From Clitopilus passeckerianus (taxonomy: Eukaryota > Basidiomycota > Agaricomycetes > Agaricales > Entolomataceae), in contig CALYLX010000112.1 in the NCBI GenBank assembly GCA_944990035.1, positions 1,364,001 to 1,428,000 on the forward strand: a DNA stretch of 64,000 nt. The letters run 5' to 3'. Positions 25,601 through 36,596 of this stretch are shown here, piece after piece (the first letter of the stretch is position 1; every line of letters starts with the position of its first letter). Under the pieces are notes generated by a model. The model saw only the letters and a program-made list of their open reading frames with translations. It made no database searches and was not told where the DNA came from. The position numbers were made by a program, and so were the translations under genes.

Positions 25601-27169
25601 ATCAGTTTCTTTGAAGTAGATGCCTTTGGCCCCACTCTTGAGCTTCCAGTGTATTAGGCGGAAGAACGTGGAGAGCGCTTCCAAGACCGTAGGATCGTAG
25701 TCTTCGCTAATGCATTGCGGAGGCATCCAGTTGCCATTGGGGTCTGGTCGTAGAAAAGCTTCATACTGCCTTTTGAGAGTACACGCCAACCCAATTCCGA
25801 GCTTGAGATCATCCGTCATTTGATCTATAATGAGAACATCCGGGTCTTTGAGGTTCTGCACATAGGCAAGCCGTACTCTGAGGGCCGCCTGAGCGAGTTT
25901 AGTGGGGAAGGATATCAAGGGTACGAGTTCGTTCTCGAAAGTAGGGAGGTTCATCTCTTTGAACAGGGAGGCTAGGTTGACCTGGGCATCGCGAGCGGCA
26001 CCGATGAAGTTGTTGTGCGCAGTCCCGAGGAAACCTCGTTCAAAAGTGCGTTGTATGCTCTCTTCCTTTAGGAACCGTTCGACGAAAGTTGTCCCATCAG
26101 AAACATCCGGGGCGCCATTGGACCATCTGCTTCGGATAACCGTGTTAGATAACGGTATCACGGCTTCTCCGCTGGGTTCGCTGACGTCTAATGTATCGCT
26201 ATTCGTCCATATGCTGAGGACGTGGATCTGGAGTTTCAGGGACGCCAATATAGTCGACCAGGTGTTAAGGGAATCGCAACGTGCCTGAAAAATGGCTTCG
26301 GCTGCGACAGGTTTGTCGATGTAGAAAGCTTTGAGATTTGGATAAAGAGATTGAGCCACGTCTAGCTGTTGTAGGGCGTGGGTGACCTGTGCCAACGCAG
26401 CCTCCATAAAGGTCGTTTCTTTCTCGTCCCACTGCACTTTGAAGGTCTTTATCTCCTCTATTACAGTATCCACCATCCTCATTCGCCTATCCTCAACCTT
26501 CTTGCGTTCTTCCTCGAGAGAGCAACCGTGTAACTTGGCTCGAACACCTAACCAGATATTGGTGTGAATATTATTCTGCTCATCCACGGACGAAAGAAGA
26601 GCAGTGGCAATACGCGTCTTCTCCGATTTTAGAACGTCGCCCGAAAGTACAGAAGCGAGCAAAGTTTGCCATTCGAGTCGTTCGCGTTCTTTCTGCGAGG
26701 CTGGTTGGATGTGCTCTCCTTCAAGGTGACCGGAAGGGTCTGCTCCAGCACCTAGGGAGGAATGTGCAAGTTCTTCATCGTCACTTGCATCTCCTGCGTC
26801 GATCAACTGGCCCAAACCATGCTGGAAATAGTGATTATCTGGATCATTTCGAGGGTCGTCGTGCTGTTGGACGAATTCTCCAGATCTATATCGCTTCACG
26901 AACTGGGAGTAGACATCTGTGTATTTTTCTGCGTCGGAGCCTCTATTTGAAGTGTCTATATTGTTCTTCATGGAAGGGTTTCCACGAAACGATCGGTTTG
27001 AAGAGCCAGGAGGTGACATTGGGTAGCTCCCGCCACGAGGGTTGACGTCCCAATGAACGGGGCTGTGTGCGAGGGCACCGATGTCGTCGAGTTTCTCCTC
27101 GTCATCCTCGTTACCGACGTTCCCAGAGCCTTCTGTTAACGTGTAAAGGGATGGTTGGTGCTTTCGCAT
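22689..27169 (-). CDS. SSK2: MAP kinase kinase kinase, Ssk2/Wis4 (MEKK4) type
   Basis: This is the top kinase of the stress (HOG/Sty1) MAPK cascade, activated by the Ssk1-type response regulator. The start is ATG at 27169 (MRKHQPSLYTLTEGSG). About 200 polar residues lead into the long conserved Ssk2-type regulatory region (WQTLLASVLSGDVLKSEKTR, YPNLKAFYIDKP, HILGARSLNEA-like blocks). The kinase domain is C-terminal: glycine loop GRFIGAGAFGSVY, lysine in LMAVKEIKF, HRDIKPDNILLD (the intron at about 23470-23515 falls inside this motif), VDFGAAK, and activation segment LTGTPMYMSPEIIRNDKKGR. The C-terminal lobe ends DPMLRPTAAELMEHPW, then an acidic Ser-rich tail. It shares a 156-base divergent promoter region with the DRG1 gene. 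Length is about 1380 residues, normal for Ssk2 homologues. Confidence 0.93.
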
Positions 27170-27325
27170 GTCGAGCAAGCGCAAGCAGCTCGCTGCTAGA
27201 AAGAAGGCTTTGTGTGCTTATGTAATGGCACTAATCTAATCGCATTCCCGGCCTCGACTTGAACGCCAAGCACGGTCATCACGTTTAACAACTCACCTGG
27301 TACTTTTTGCATCGTTTAAGCAAAG
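27170..27325. promoter_or_regulatory. Short divergent promoter between the MAPKKK and DRG1 genes
   Basis: Only 156 bases separate the two start codons, so the genes must share or overlap promoter elements. It is moderately AT-rich near 27215-27245 and 27280-27320. No clear TATA box or known motif was found. Confidence 0.45.
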
Positions 27326-29324
27326 ATGGGTATTGTAGAGAAGGTTCTGTCTGGAACTGTGGCATTTCAATCAAAAATTCTCACAATTTACACAGATAAA
27401 AGAGATCGAGGGTACGAATATTTCAACTGGCATAAAGGAGGTGGAGCGCTGATTTTTGGGCGTGAATGGTCAGAGGAGATGGCCCGTAGTAAGTCCAGCA
27501 ACCCCGCTGAAAGAAAGAATAACCTGTAATGTGACGAACAGCCCAGAAGAACAAGGTATATTGAATGACATTCAACACTACATTTACGGCGACCTAAAGC
27601 GACCGTAGGCCACAGAATACCATCTTGGCCTATTGAAGGCTAAACTCGCAAGATATCGCGCTCAGCTGCTTGAACCGACGTCCAAATCTTCTGGGGGAGG
27701 CACAGGATTCGATGTACAGAAGTCAGGAGATGCCAGAGTAGCACTGATCGGGTTTCCTTCAGTGGGGAAGGTACGGCATATCCTAGACAATGCACCCCTC
27801 TTGCTGAACTAAACTGACATAACAGTCTACCCTTCTCGGCAAAGTTACGAATACAGTTTCTGAAGCCGCTGCTTATGAATTCACGACATTAACTGTACGC
27901 CTTCCATGTTGCCTGTTCAATACCTTTTTTTCATTGGCTTTCAAGGCTATTCCTGGCGTAATCGAATACAAAGGAGCACGCATCCAATTACTTGACTTGC
28001 CTGGTATTGTGGAGGGCGCCAGTCAAGGCCGAGGTCGAGGTCGCCAAGTCGTCTCGAGTGAGCTCAATCAACGTGAATGATATCTAGGTCCTGACCACTT
28101 TTCCAGCGGCCAAAACTGCCGATGTCATCCTCATTATGCTCGATGCTACGAAATCAGACGAACACAAGCGACAATTAGAATATGAACTCGACGCAGTGGG
28201 GATCCGGCTGAACAAATCTAAACCTGACGTTGTCTTTAAGAGAAAAACCACTGGAGGAGTCCGTCTTCCTTTCATACTGGCCAAAATCCCGCGGCTCATC
28301 CTACGTTCAATAGATTACACTGAACTGCACGGTGAAGTTGACGAAGACAGATGAGAAGACGATCAAGACTATTTTGGCTGGCTGTAAGTTCCTTGGGCTT
28401 TAAATCGTGCTATCATTCAACTTTGCTGCAGACAAGATTCACAACTGTGATGTGATGATTCGAGAAGATGCAAGTGGCCTGGTCTCTTTGCAAGGTGATA
28501 CGACTGAATTCAACATCTGGAATTAGATCACAACGGACGAATTCATTGACGTGCTCATCGGTGAGTTTTCTGTTCTAATAGTGCCACGGGCAACTTATAT
28601 TTGGGTAGGAACAAGAAAATATATGCCATGTCTTTGTAAGTGGTCCTTACTTCAACTTATTCATCTCGCTAACCAGGTCAAATAAGATGTCTACAACAAG
28701 GTGGATTCAATCAGCCTCGAGCAACTAGATAAGATTGCCAGGCAGCCAAATTCGGTCGTAATCAGCTGTGAGCTAGGACTGAAGTATGATTCTCCTCTAT
28801 CCTTCCCGGCTGGCCAACTAACATGCCGCAGCCTTGACTATCTGATAGACCGGATGTGGGATAGCTTGAACCTCGTGAAAGTGTACACCAAGAAGCGTGG
28901 TGCGCACCCAGACCTAGATGACCCCGTATGTTTGAGGCACGGTGCAACAATCGAGGTTAGTCTTCTCCAATAACTGCAATGATGCAGCTGACAGCAAAGA
29001 AACTTGAATAGAATGTCTGCGTTGGCATTCATAGGTCGTTAGTTTCGAACTTCAAATATGCACTTGTCTGGTGAGTGCACTTCTCTCCTTAACTATATGA
29101 AGTTTGATACTCAAATACATTTCCAGGGTATGTTGCTACTTTGGTGGATATTGGCTCGCACTGAGTTCACTCTCAACAGGGAAAGTCCAGTAAATTCTCT
29201 CCTCATGCGCAGAAAGTAGGCCTGAATCATCAGGTGCAGGACGAAGACGTCGTATCAAGTGAGCCAAGTTTATTAAAGTCATGCTCCATCCTGTTGACGG
29301 CAGGCCATAGTTTTCACCAAATAG
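27326..29324 (+). CDS. RBG1: DRG1/Rbg1 developmentally regulated GTPase (18 exons)
   Basis: DRG GTPases bind translating ribosomes with a Tma46/DFRP1 partner and help stalled elongation. Exons: 27326-27343, 27396-27411, 27474-27488, 27542-27555, 27609-27770, 27826-27894, 27946-28057, 28107-28258, 28314-28383, 28432-28469, 28527-28560, 28609-28635, 28687-28783, 28832-28955, 29012-29070, 29127, 29180-29258, 29311-29324. They sum to 1101 nt, or 366 residues, the family length. The N-terminus MGIVEKIKEIEEEMARTQKN is spread over four tiny exons. G1 is GFPSVGKST, G3 [19 protein letters not shown]4 YNKVDSIS and G5 near VVISCELGL; the C-terminal TGS domain runs [16 protein letters not shown] to DEDVVSIFTK. 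One intron is GC-AG and one exon may be a single base. Seventeen introns in so small a gene is extreme. Confidence 0.95.
28470..28526 (+). other. Non-canonical GC-AG intron in DRG1
   Basis: The donor is GCAAGT, the usual form of GC-AG donors, and the acceptor is AATTAG. Removing these 57 bases joins VMIRED to [12 protein letters not shown], the expected family text. The only GT donor in phase (GTCTCT) would add three unconserved residues (ASG-like) and is weak. Confidence 0.75.
29127..29127 (+). other. Candidate one-nucleotide exon (G) in DRG1
   Basis: The exon before ends ...CTT GTC TG at 29070 and the exon after begins GGA AAG at 29180. One base is missing for TGG GGA AAG (WGK). The bases at 29121-29133 read TTCCAG-G-GTATGT: a good acceptor, one G, then a good donor. 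The two introns would be 56 and 52 nt, the usual size here. The rival reading is one 109-nt intron plus a lost G in the assembly. Confidence 0.5.
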
Positions 29325-29610
29325 ATGCCTCGACGCCACGATAAGTGGCGCGCGCTGAATACGCCTTTCCTTGTCAGATACCCATACCTCGAGCATGTTG
29401 CTTGTCATTTGCATTCGGAGGAGACTGTGTGTATAGGTAGACAATGTGGTAAAGATAGAGCCTATTTGCAAATGGATGTTTACTGGGACCGATCACTTAC
29501 AACCATCAGCTCATTCCTGAACGATGATCACTAATCCACGACATCCCTGTTCGAAGACTGCGACGTGTCCTGAGTCTACACTCGCTTGATAGAAACCCTC
29601 ATTAGAAAAA

Positions 29611-31147
29611 ATGTCGACAACAGTGACGACAGCTACTCTGGACAGAAATCCCTCCATCGAATGCATATTTCTCGGGACCGGCACGTCTTCGAGTCTTCCC
29701 CATGTAGACTGCCTTACGGCACCCCCGGAAGCAAAACCGTGTAGAACTTGCCTTTCGACGCTGGAGCCGGAAGGGAAGAAGAACATTAGGAGAAACACAA
29801 GTGCCGTGCTGAGGGTACCTGCAAAGGATGGGCGGAAAGTGTGAGTCTGTCTCCTTGTTTTACTCCTATTCTTTGTCTTTGCGCTGGCAAAGCTTGACGC
29901 CTTCTGGTCAAGGAGAAGTTTGTCATTGAAGGGAGTTGCTCATCATCCTGTTCTCTTTTCTCTCTCTCCCTGGCTTCTCTGGGAAATAGGACTATCGTTG
30001 TTGACGCTGGAAAAAACTTCCAGGCTGCTGCTGTGGAATGGTTCCCAAAGTATGGCCTGAGGCAGATAGACGCGGTCTTGCTCACTCATCCGCATGCTGA
30101 CGGTGTGTTCCACTAAATTTGCCTCCGTCAGCCCTGAACTAATTATTCTGCAGCAATGAATGGCTTGGATGATCTGCGAGGTACTTTAATTGCCTGTCAC
30201 CTCCTGAAAATTTGCCGAGAAGCTAACGTGACAAAAACCCAGGCTGGACCCTGAATAAATCCATTCAAGCGCACATTGACCTCTATGTCTCGCAAGATAC
30301 ATTTATTGAGGTGCAAAGGTCTTTCCCCTACCTTGTTAGCAAAGAGTTTGCTTCGGGAGGTGGTGATGTACGCAAGCGTCAGCTATAAGTGCCAATTCGT
30401 TTTCTGACTTCGTCCGATAGGTTCCTGAATTCAAATGGCACATCATTGAGGATGCTGTTCCATTCGAGATACAGAATACAGGCATCATGATAACGCCATT
30501 CTTGGGTACGCCTGTTCACGCTGCACCTAATATCCTAACTGATAACTTCCTCAGTTCACCACGGCCGGTTCTTCTCACAACCACCGACTCCTATGTACAT
30601 GCCGTCGCCTTTGTCCACGACGCCTGGTACTCCCTTAATAAGAGCCTCGAATCCGCCGCCCATCAAACCTGCCGCCTTGCACGCGCGTCTTGAAAAGCAA
30701 GCCGAAGTCATTCATCCGTACAAATGCTTCGGCTTCAGGTTCGGCCAAGAATTGACGTACATCTCTGACGTCTCGCACATTCCCGAGGATAAATGGACGA
30801 TCATCCAGCCGGACACTGATCGCAACCTCCCTGTCCTGGTGTTGGACTGCTTACGACTAAATCCACATACGTCGCACATGGGCCTGGAGGGGTCTATTGA
30901 TACGGCTCGGCGGATAGGCGCCTCAAGAACCTACCTCACGGGATTTAGTCACGATGTCAGCCATGACGAATGGGTGACATTCGGAGAGGCGGCTGGAGGG
31001 AAGCAAAAGTCAATTGGCCTGACTGAGGTTGAGACCAAAGGTCTTCCTCTGGTAAAATCCGGGCCGCCGATGTGGGTGAGGCCAGCTCACGACGGATTAC
31101 GGATATTCGTTGAGGAGGATGGGCGAGCCAGGGACGAGACTTATTGA
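29611..31147 (+). CDS. Metallo-beta-lactamase-fold hydrolase, PhnP/RNase Z-like
   Basis: The start is ATG at 29611. It opens with beta-strand text ECIFLGTGTSSSLPHVDC, then a Cys pair (KPCRTC) like the small zinc-knuckle insertion of PhnP-type phosphodiesterases, then RRNTSAVLRV. The di-metal motif is LLTHPHADAMNGLDDLRGW, with an aspartate at TIVVDAG before it, YISDVSHIP and VLVLDCLRLNPHTSHMGL later, and LTGFSHDVSHDEW at the end. At least five introns are needed; the one ending at the TTCACCACGGCC acceptor restores PFLVHHGRFF. The insertion after it (about 40 residues rich in Pro/Thr/Ser) is specific to this group. The likely reaction is cleavage of a cyclic phosphate or other phosphodiester; the substrate is unknown. 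No targeting signal is seen. Confidence 0.8.
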
Positions 31148-31355
31148 TGGGATCAATGGACAGGCTAGATTTAGAATTACCATATTTAGTAGTAGTCACG
31201 CACACCTTCGTCAATTCATTTCTCCACACGACTGAGTTTCTCTGCACTTGTCTGATCTTCCCATGTACTGAACAGCCCGTATATTACTCGAGATTGTCGA
31301 AAGCATCTCAGTACACATATACAACGACTCCCGATTTTTAACAAAAGAGCTCCCT

Positions 31356-32166
31356 ATGAAGTTTTTCTCTCAGTCTTTTCTTTACGAGTATGTTTTTGGT
31401 TACATGGCATCCGTCTTTCCGAGACTTACGTTCTCTTCTAGCGATCCATGGTCCATTGTTTCTTTGGCTTATTTTCTACGCTATCCTAATCCATACGCAT
31501 CCCATGTCATCTCTTGCGACGTAATTTCAAGAACTACAACAACGTCGGGCTCACTTGTCACCACTCGGCTTATACTGAAGCGCGGAGCCTTACCTAGATG
31601 GGCACCGAAAGGTATCGTCTCCAGAGCAGAATCTTGGGTAATCGAGGAGAGTGAGGTGGATCCGGTGGGCAAGACTGTGAGATGCAGGACGAGGAATCTG
31701 GACCATGTCAAGGTTATGCAGGTTGAGGAGCATGTGTTTCTACGACAGACAGAGGATGGGTATGTCTCCTGTTGTCCCCGACTTGCTGGCGACTGAAATT
31801 CACGACTACGCAGAAAAACACTTCAAACTACAGAAGCACGGATTCTTTCCGGGTTTGGCTGGGGTCTGACCAAAAGAATTGAGAGCCATGGCCTGGCCCG
31901 GTTCAAACAGAACGTACAACGGGTAAGTCGTCAGTATCCGGCATCCGTGCTCGTTTTGACGATGTTACGCACAGTCTCGGGAAGGCGTATCTCTTATACT
32001 CAACCTCATTCGACAATCCCGGCTTCAGACCATGACCCTTGGTGGAGAGCATATGACCATGGCACCAATGGATGCCAGCGCGTCCGACCACAGCTCCAGC
32101 AGCTCTTCCTCTTCAGGCCCCTGGTCTCGGGTGAAATCCTGGTTCGGTGTTCCACCTTCTTCATAA
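31356..32166 (+). CDS. UPS1: PRELI/MSF1-domain protein, Ups1/PRELID1-like
   Basis: With Mdm35, Ups1 moves phosphatidic acid from the outer to the inner mitochondrial membrane for cardiolipin synthesis. The start ATG at 31356 gives MKFFSQSFLYDDPWSIVSLA after the first intron; the last exon ends TAA at 32166. Family blocks: FLRYPNPYASHVISCDVISR, TRLILKRGALPRWAPKG, ESWVIEESEVDP, CRTRNLDHVKVMQVEEH, and LSGFGWGLTKRIESHGLARF. The RNLDH element marks the Ups1/PRELID1 type. The tail has a Ser run of eight and ends WSRVKSWFGVPPSS. It is a distant paralogue of the Ups2-like gene at 11692; both begin with the same MxFFSQ-F-Y start. Confidence 0.92.
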
Positions 32167-32597
32167 GCTTTTCAACCACGAAGAAAGGCAATACATGCAA
32201 GAAAAGTAATACAACATACTATCCGCTCGTTTGGTGTAGGCGCCTTGTCCTCGTTATCAAGCTCTTAGGCTTTGTACCCGTCAGATACTCTATTTATTGA
32301 ATCCATAGTCCGTACCTCAACCACCTAGTTTACTGTGTAGTAGTAGCTTTGCAATTGCAATCACCCCTCCAAAATTCAAAAATGTTGGTCATCCTGCTTG
32401 ACGTTGCCGGCCATGATGACCTGTACTTGATGATACGCTCTCATCTCGGGACCTGAGTGCTTTACTACTCAACACGCCTGGACGCTATACGCGCCGACGA
32501 CAAAGGGTTCCGTCATAGTTAATTCGACACCAGAGGACCCTTGTAGGCCCTGTCAAGACCTGAGGTTGAAGGGTGAGGTCGCTTCGGAAGAGGCATC
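32167..32597. other. Intergenic region, no gene seen
   Basis: This 431-base stretch between the Ups1-like gene and RIC1, both +, contains only short unconserved open frames. It should hold the Ups1-like 3' end and the RIC1 promoter. No repeat or RNA gene was recognised. Confidence 0.4.
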
Positions 32598-35500
32598 ATG
32601 TACTTCCCCACATCAGCAGCGAGGCAGCTTGCAATTGTCCCTGCCTTGCCAAACCTGCCACCAGAGCCAGTTCTCGGCCTATGTCCAGGCCCAAAAAAGT
32701 CACTGTTCTGTACTTTGACAAGGAACGGTATCGCGGTTTGGCGTGTGAGGGTGTGTTGTTCTTCTCGTCATGGCCACTGGCTTTGGCACTGAATATATAC
32801 TAGCCTTCAGCAGTGCTTGGCTATCTTTCAAGGACCCCGACATCTATCATCGACCATGGAGAGAATGTGGATGTCCATTGGTCGCCAGCTAGTACCAAAC
32901 TCGTCATCTCAGTATGTTCGGTGATTATATGCTGCCACCAGGTCCTTATCCTTAATATTCAGACATCTGCCTCGTACCTAGTCCTTGTATCCATTGAACT
33001 AAGACCCGAAGAGTCAGCATATGAAGTACCACCTCTTCCTCCAAATGCACAACGCAACTTTCTCCCAGGCCCTGGTGAAGGGATACCGCTTCAATCCATA
33101 AACCTAGTGTTCGAGGGTGTCATTCGAGTGGACGGGACTCTCCTCAGGTGCATACAAGCTCATCTACTCTTATACACTCTCAGGCTGATGTCAATATTTG
33201 TGAAGTGTGTCCCCAAGGACCAACTACATTCTCTTCTCAACCAAACATCCGCCTACTGTTCAGAAAATCCCTTGGCCAATAGATACAGGACGTCACTCAA
33301 AGGAGGATACATACGGTGCAGAGGACATTGGTACATGGGAGATTCATGAGGAGGCCTTTTCGTGGCTCGTCGACTCAGATGGTATACAATGGCCGCTTCT
33401 GTTCCCTTCCAATGGACCTGATTCACCTGTCCCTAGTCTCTGTCGTGCAAATCTACTCGGCACGTCCTTCTGCCATCGAAACATGGATTACCTCCGACGG
33501 CAGAGCGTACTTTGTCCGATTGGCTGAGGACGCTACCAACACCGATAACGCAAACCCTGATACCACACCAAACCCCAACACGGCCGCTCGGTCACGCTAT
33601 CATTGGAGAGGAACCTGTGTACACGACTTCCAGACACCGAAATGGGTGCAGAAACAACGTCGCCTTGAAGACGACGAGCAGCCTGGGGAAAACTACCGTG
33701 TCTACGACGAACCTCGGCGTGCAACGGCGGTCGCCATCAACTCCAAGTTTTCCGTCGTAGCATTTGGCACCTCTGGTGGAAGTCTAGTGCTCACAAACTT
33801 CCCTTCTGAGGAAGGAGTAACACCAAAGTCACAACCTATTACCATCCCGAATCCGTATAATCGGAAAACGGGTGAGGTTTCTGTTCTAGAGTGGAGCTCG
33901 GATGGGTACGTACTTGCGGTTGGGTGGAGGCGTGGGTGGGCGATAATTAGTGTTGGGGGGAGGTGCTTAGCCAGTGTTTTTGGAGTCGATGATCCCGTTG
34001 ACGAGGAAAGGTGAGTGCAAGAGGTGCATACACCTTTGCAGGAGGGTGGTTGAATGGGGTTTTTTGTAGGTTCCAGGATATTTTCATGTATGGTGTCAAG
34101 AGTTTGGTGAGGTCACGGATCAGATGTTCTCCGCAACCGTCATCTTACTCTTTCTTAGTTCTGGGCATCTGGAAACTTCGAGCTCATAGTATTGGCACAT
34201 CCATCCCCTCAAAGTATGTTATCATTGATGCCTTGACTAACCGAGACTGAAGCTTGAGCAGGAGTCGATGACCAACTTTTCGTCATACCCTTTGCCAAGA
34301 GTGCAACTACTGGGCAACACTCACCTGTAAGTGCCTTGCTCCAAGTTAGAAAGTCGTGGACATGGGCTAAGGTTGGTGATTTCAGGACAATACGCGTTAT
34401 GCTTTCCTTCAACTTGACGACCGAGCTCTTGTCTACCGGGGTGCCGACCAACCAGATCTCAGCGTGATCAATCCAGAATCCGACGTCTGGCAGCATATCA
34501 AGATACCTCAGAACTACCTCGCAATGAACTGGCCTATTAAATATTCCTCAATCAGTAACGACGGCAGACTCCTCGCTATCGCTGGAAGAAGGGGTTTGAT
34601 TCACTATAGTTCTACCTCCGGCAGGTGGAAGATGTTCGAAGATGAACGACAAGAACAGGCTTTGTGGTCAAAGGTGGTTTGTTGTGGTTCCACCATGTAC
34701 TTGTCGCGGCCGTCGAGGTTCCTGGCGCTTATCAGGTATGGCGCCTTACTTTCTTGTGCGACCTGGTCTCATTCTGTATGCATAGATCCGTCTCTACTCC
34801 CGCGACCTTGAGCTGAGCAATCAAAATGTTCTGCATCGAGAAATTCTGCACTCTCCAGTTATCATTCTTTCTATCGTGGACAACTCCTTGCTGCTGTATA
34901 CAGCGGATAACACGCTGTACCACTACTTGATTGTGCCAACCGCCGAAACGATCAAGTTGCACCTGTGCGGCAGCATCACGTTCAATGGGATAATTACTGC
35001 TCCAAGCGCCGTACGGATGCTTAGTTGGATGATCCCACCAACTCAGAAACGTCAGTCAACTCAAGCAAAAGATAATCGAGTATTGAATGTAATTTGCAGA
35101 ACTTGGAAACCCCGTGGATGACCTATCGGTGGCGACTGTGCTCATGGTAGTTGGAGGACAGCTCATTCTTCTACGACCTCGAAAGGTGCAACGTTCCACT
35201 TCTGTTGAGATACGTGCAGCTAACGGTAAATTATTTTCAGTCTGCTACCCAGGAAGTTAAATATGACCTACAGATCTTTGCTGAACGTATTGAGTTTTGC
35301 TGGATACATCTCAGAGGCATAGCTTCTCTTGAGAACTCGTTATGGGCATTCGACGGGCAGGGCATCCGTTTATGGCTCAACGCCCTTGCCATTGAGTCCC
35401 CGGAAAATGCTGAAGACGGAGGGGTTCAAGATATTCAAGAGAGCGTAAAAATCCCTCTCGACTTTTATCCCCTTTGTGAGTAGTTCCTGACGGCTTCAAC

Positions 35501-36361
35501 CGTATCGTAGCTCACAGCTTGGATGCAGCCGTTCTTATGGACAAAGGAATCATAATCGGTACGGAACACGAAGCAGTTACCAGGACGAACTTGTCCTTCG
35601 TCATGTTTAGGCATGCAACGAGCGTAAGTCCTTATGAACTATTATTGGGCCTTAATACTTAACTCTTGTGTCTAGTCGCACCTGTTCCTCCACCACATTC
35701 TGCAATTCCTTTTGGATGCTCAGCAGACCCGTGAAGCTGTCATGTTCGCCTCGCATTACAAGAACCTCATATACTTTGCACATGCACTCGAGATCCTCCT
35801 CCACACAGTTGTGGAGTCGGAAACAACTCAAGGGAGTGGGGATGACTCTGGGGTTTTGGGGATCCAGACACGCTTCTTAGGACGACGGTGCAGTTCCTCG
35901 ACCACTTTGACGTTTCCCTCGATGTGGTAGTCGGTTGTGCTCGAAAGACAGAGCTAACCCGTTGGAGAAGGCTTTTCAATGTCGTCGGCAACCCTAAAAC
36001 GCTGTTTGAGGTAGACCCACTTTCCGATTGTTCGGACATCTATATTAAATTGAACACATTCCAGACCTGCCTTGCATCAAAACGACTCAAAACAGCTGGG
36101 TCTTATCTCCTCGTCCTGCACAACCTAGAACAGCTGGATGACGAGGTTGAAGACGGCGTGAGGCTTCTACGAAGTGCCATGGAAAGCAAAGATTGGCAAC
36201 TATGTCGAGAACTCCTCCGCTTCCTTCATTCAGTGGACGATAGTGGCACGGCACTTCGGAATGCCTTGGCTAAGACGAACCTCGTGGACCTCCCGACGGA
36301 GGATGCCGCTGGCGCTAGCGACAGCGAAACGACGTCGACAAGCGCGGACGAGCATTCATAG
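32598..36361 (+). CDS. RIC1: RIC1, subunit of the Ric1-Rgp1 exchange factor for Rab6/Ypt6, with two frame breaks
   Basis: Ric1-Rgp1 activates Ypt6 at the Golgi for endosome-to-Golgi retrograde traffic. The start MYFPTSAARQLAIVPALPNL is typical. The N-terminal half is a WD40-like propeller (VDVHWSPASTKLVIS; GEVSVLEWSSDGYVLAVGWR; SSISNDGRLLAIAGRRGLIH). The C-terminal RIC1 domain shows RIEFCWIHLRGIASLENSLW, FLDHFDVSLDVVVGCARKTE and WQLCRELLRFLHSVDD. The end is TAG at 36361 after an acidic tail. The text changes frame by one base at 34661-34663 (before VVKGGLLWFHHVL) and at or near 35858-35861 (before DPDTLLRTTVQFLDHF); one extra T and one extra G restore it. A damaged gene would not keep full conservation downstream of both sites, so errors in the sequence are likelier. 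Length is about 1050 residues. Confidence 0.9.
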
Positions 36362-36596
36362 TTAGATATCGCTTACCATATTCTTCCTACCATATTCTAT
36401 ACCCTTGCGCGTGAATGGAGCATTCAAGATCCGTGATATTTTACTCTTTTCTCTGTCGTCCATGTGGTCGATGATCTGCATCACACGATCACCATTTTGT
36501 CGACGGATATGTCGAAGCTCTGCTATCAAGCTGCTATAAGTACCTGGAGAAACTCCACGTCGACTCGACTCTGAAGAACCCTACTAGTAGTCAATA

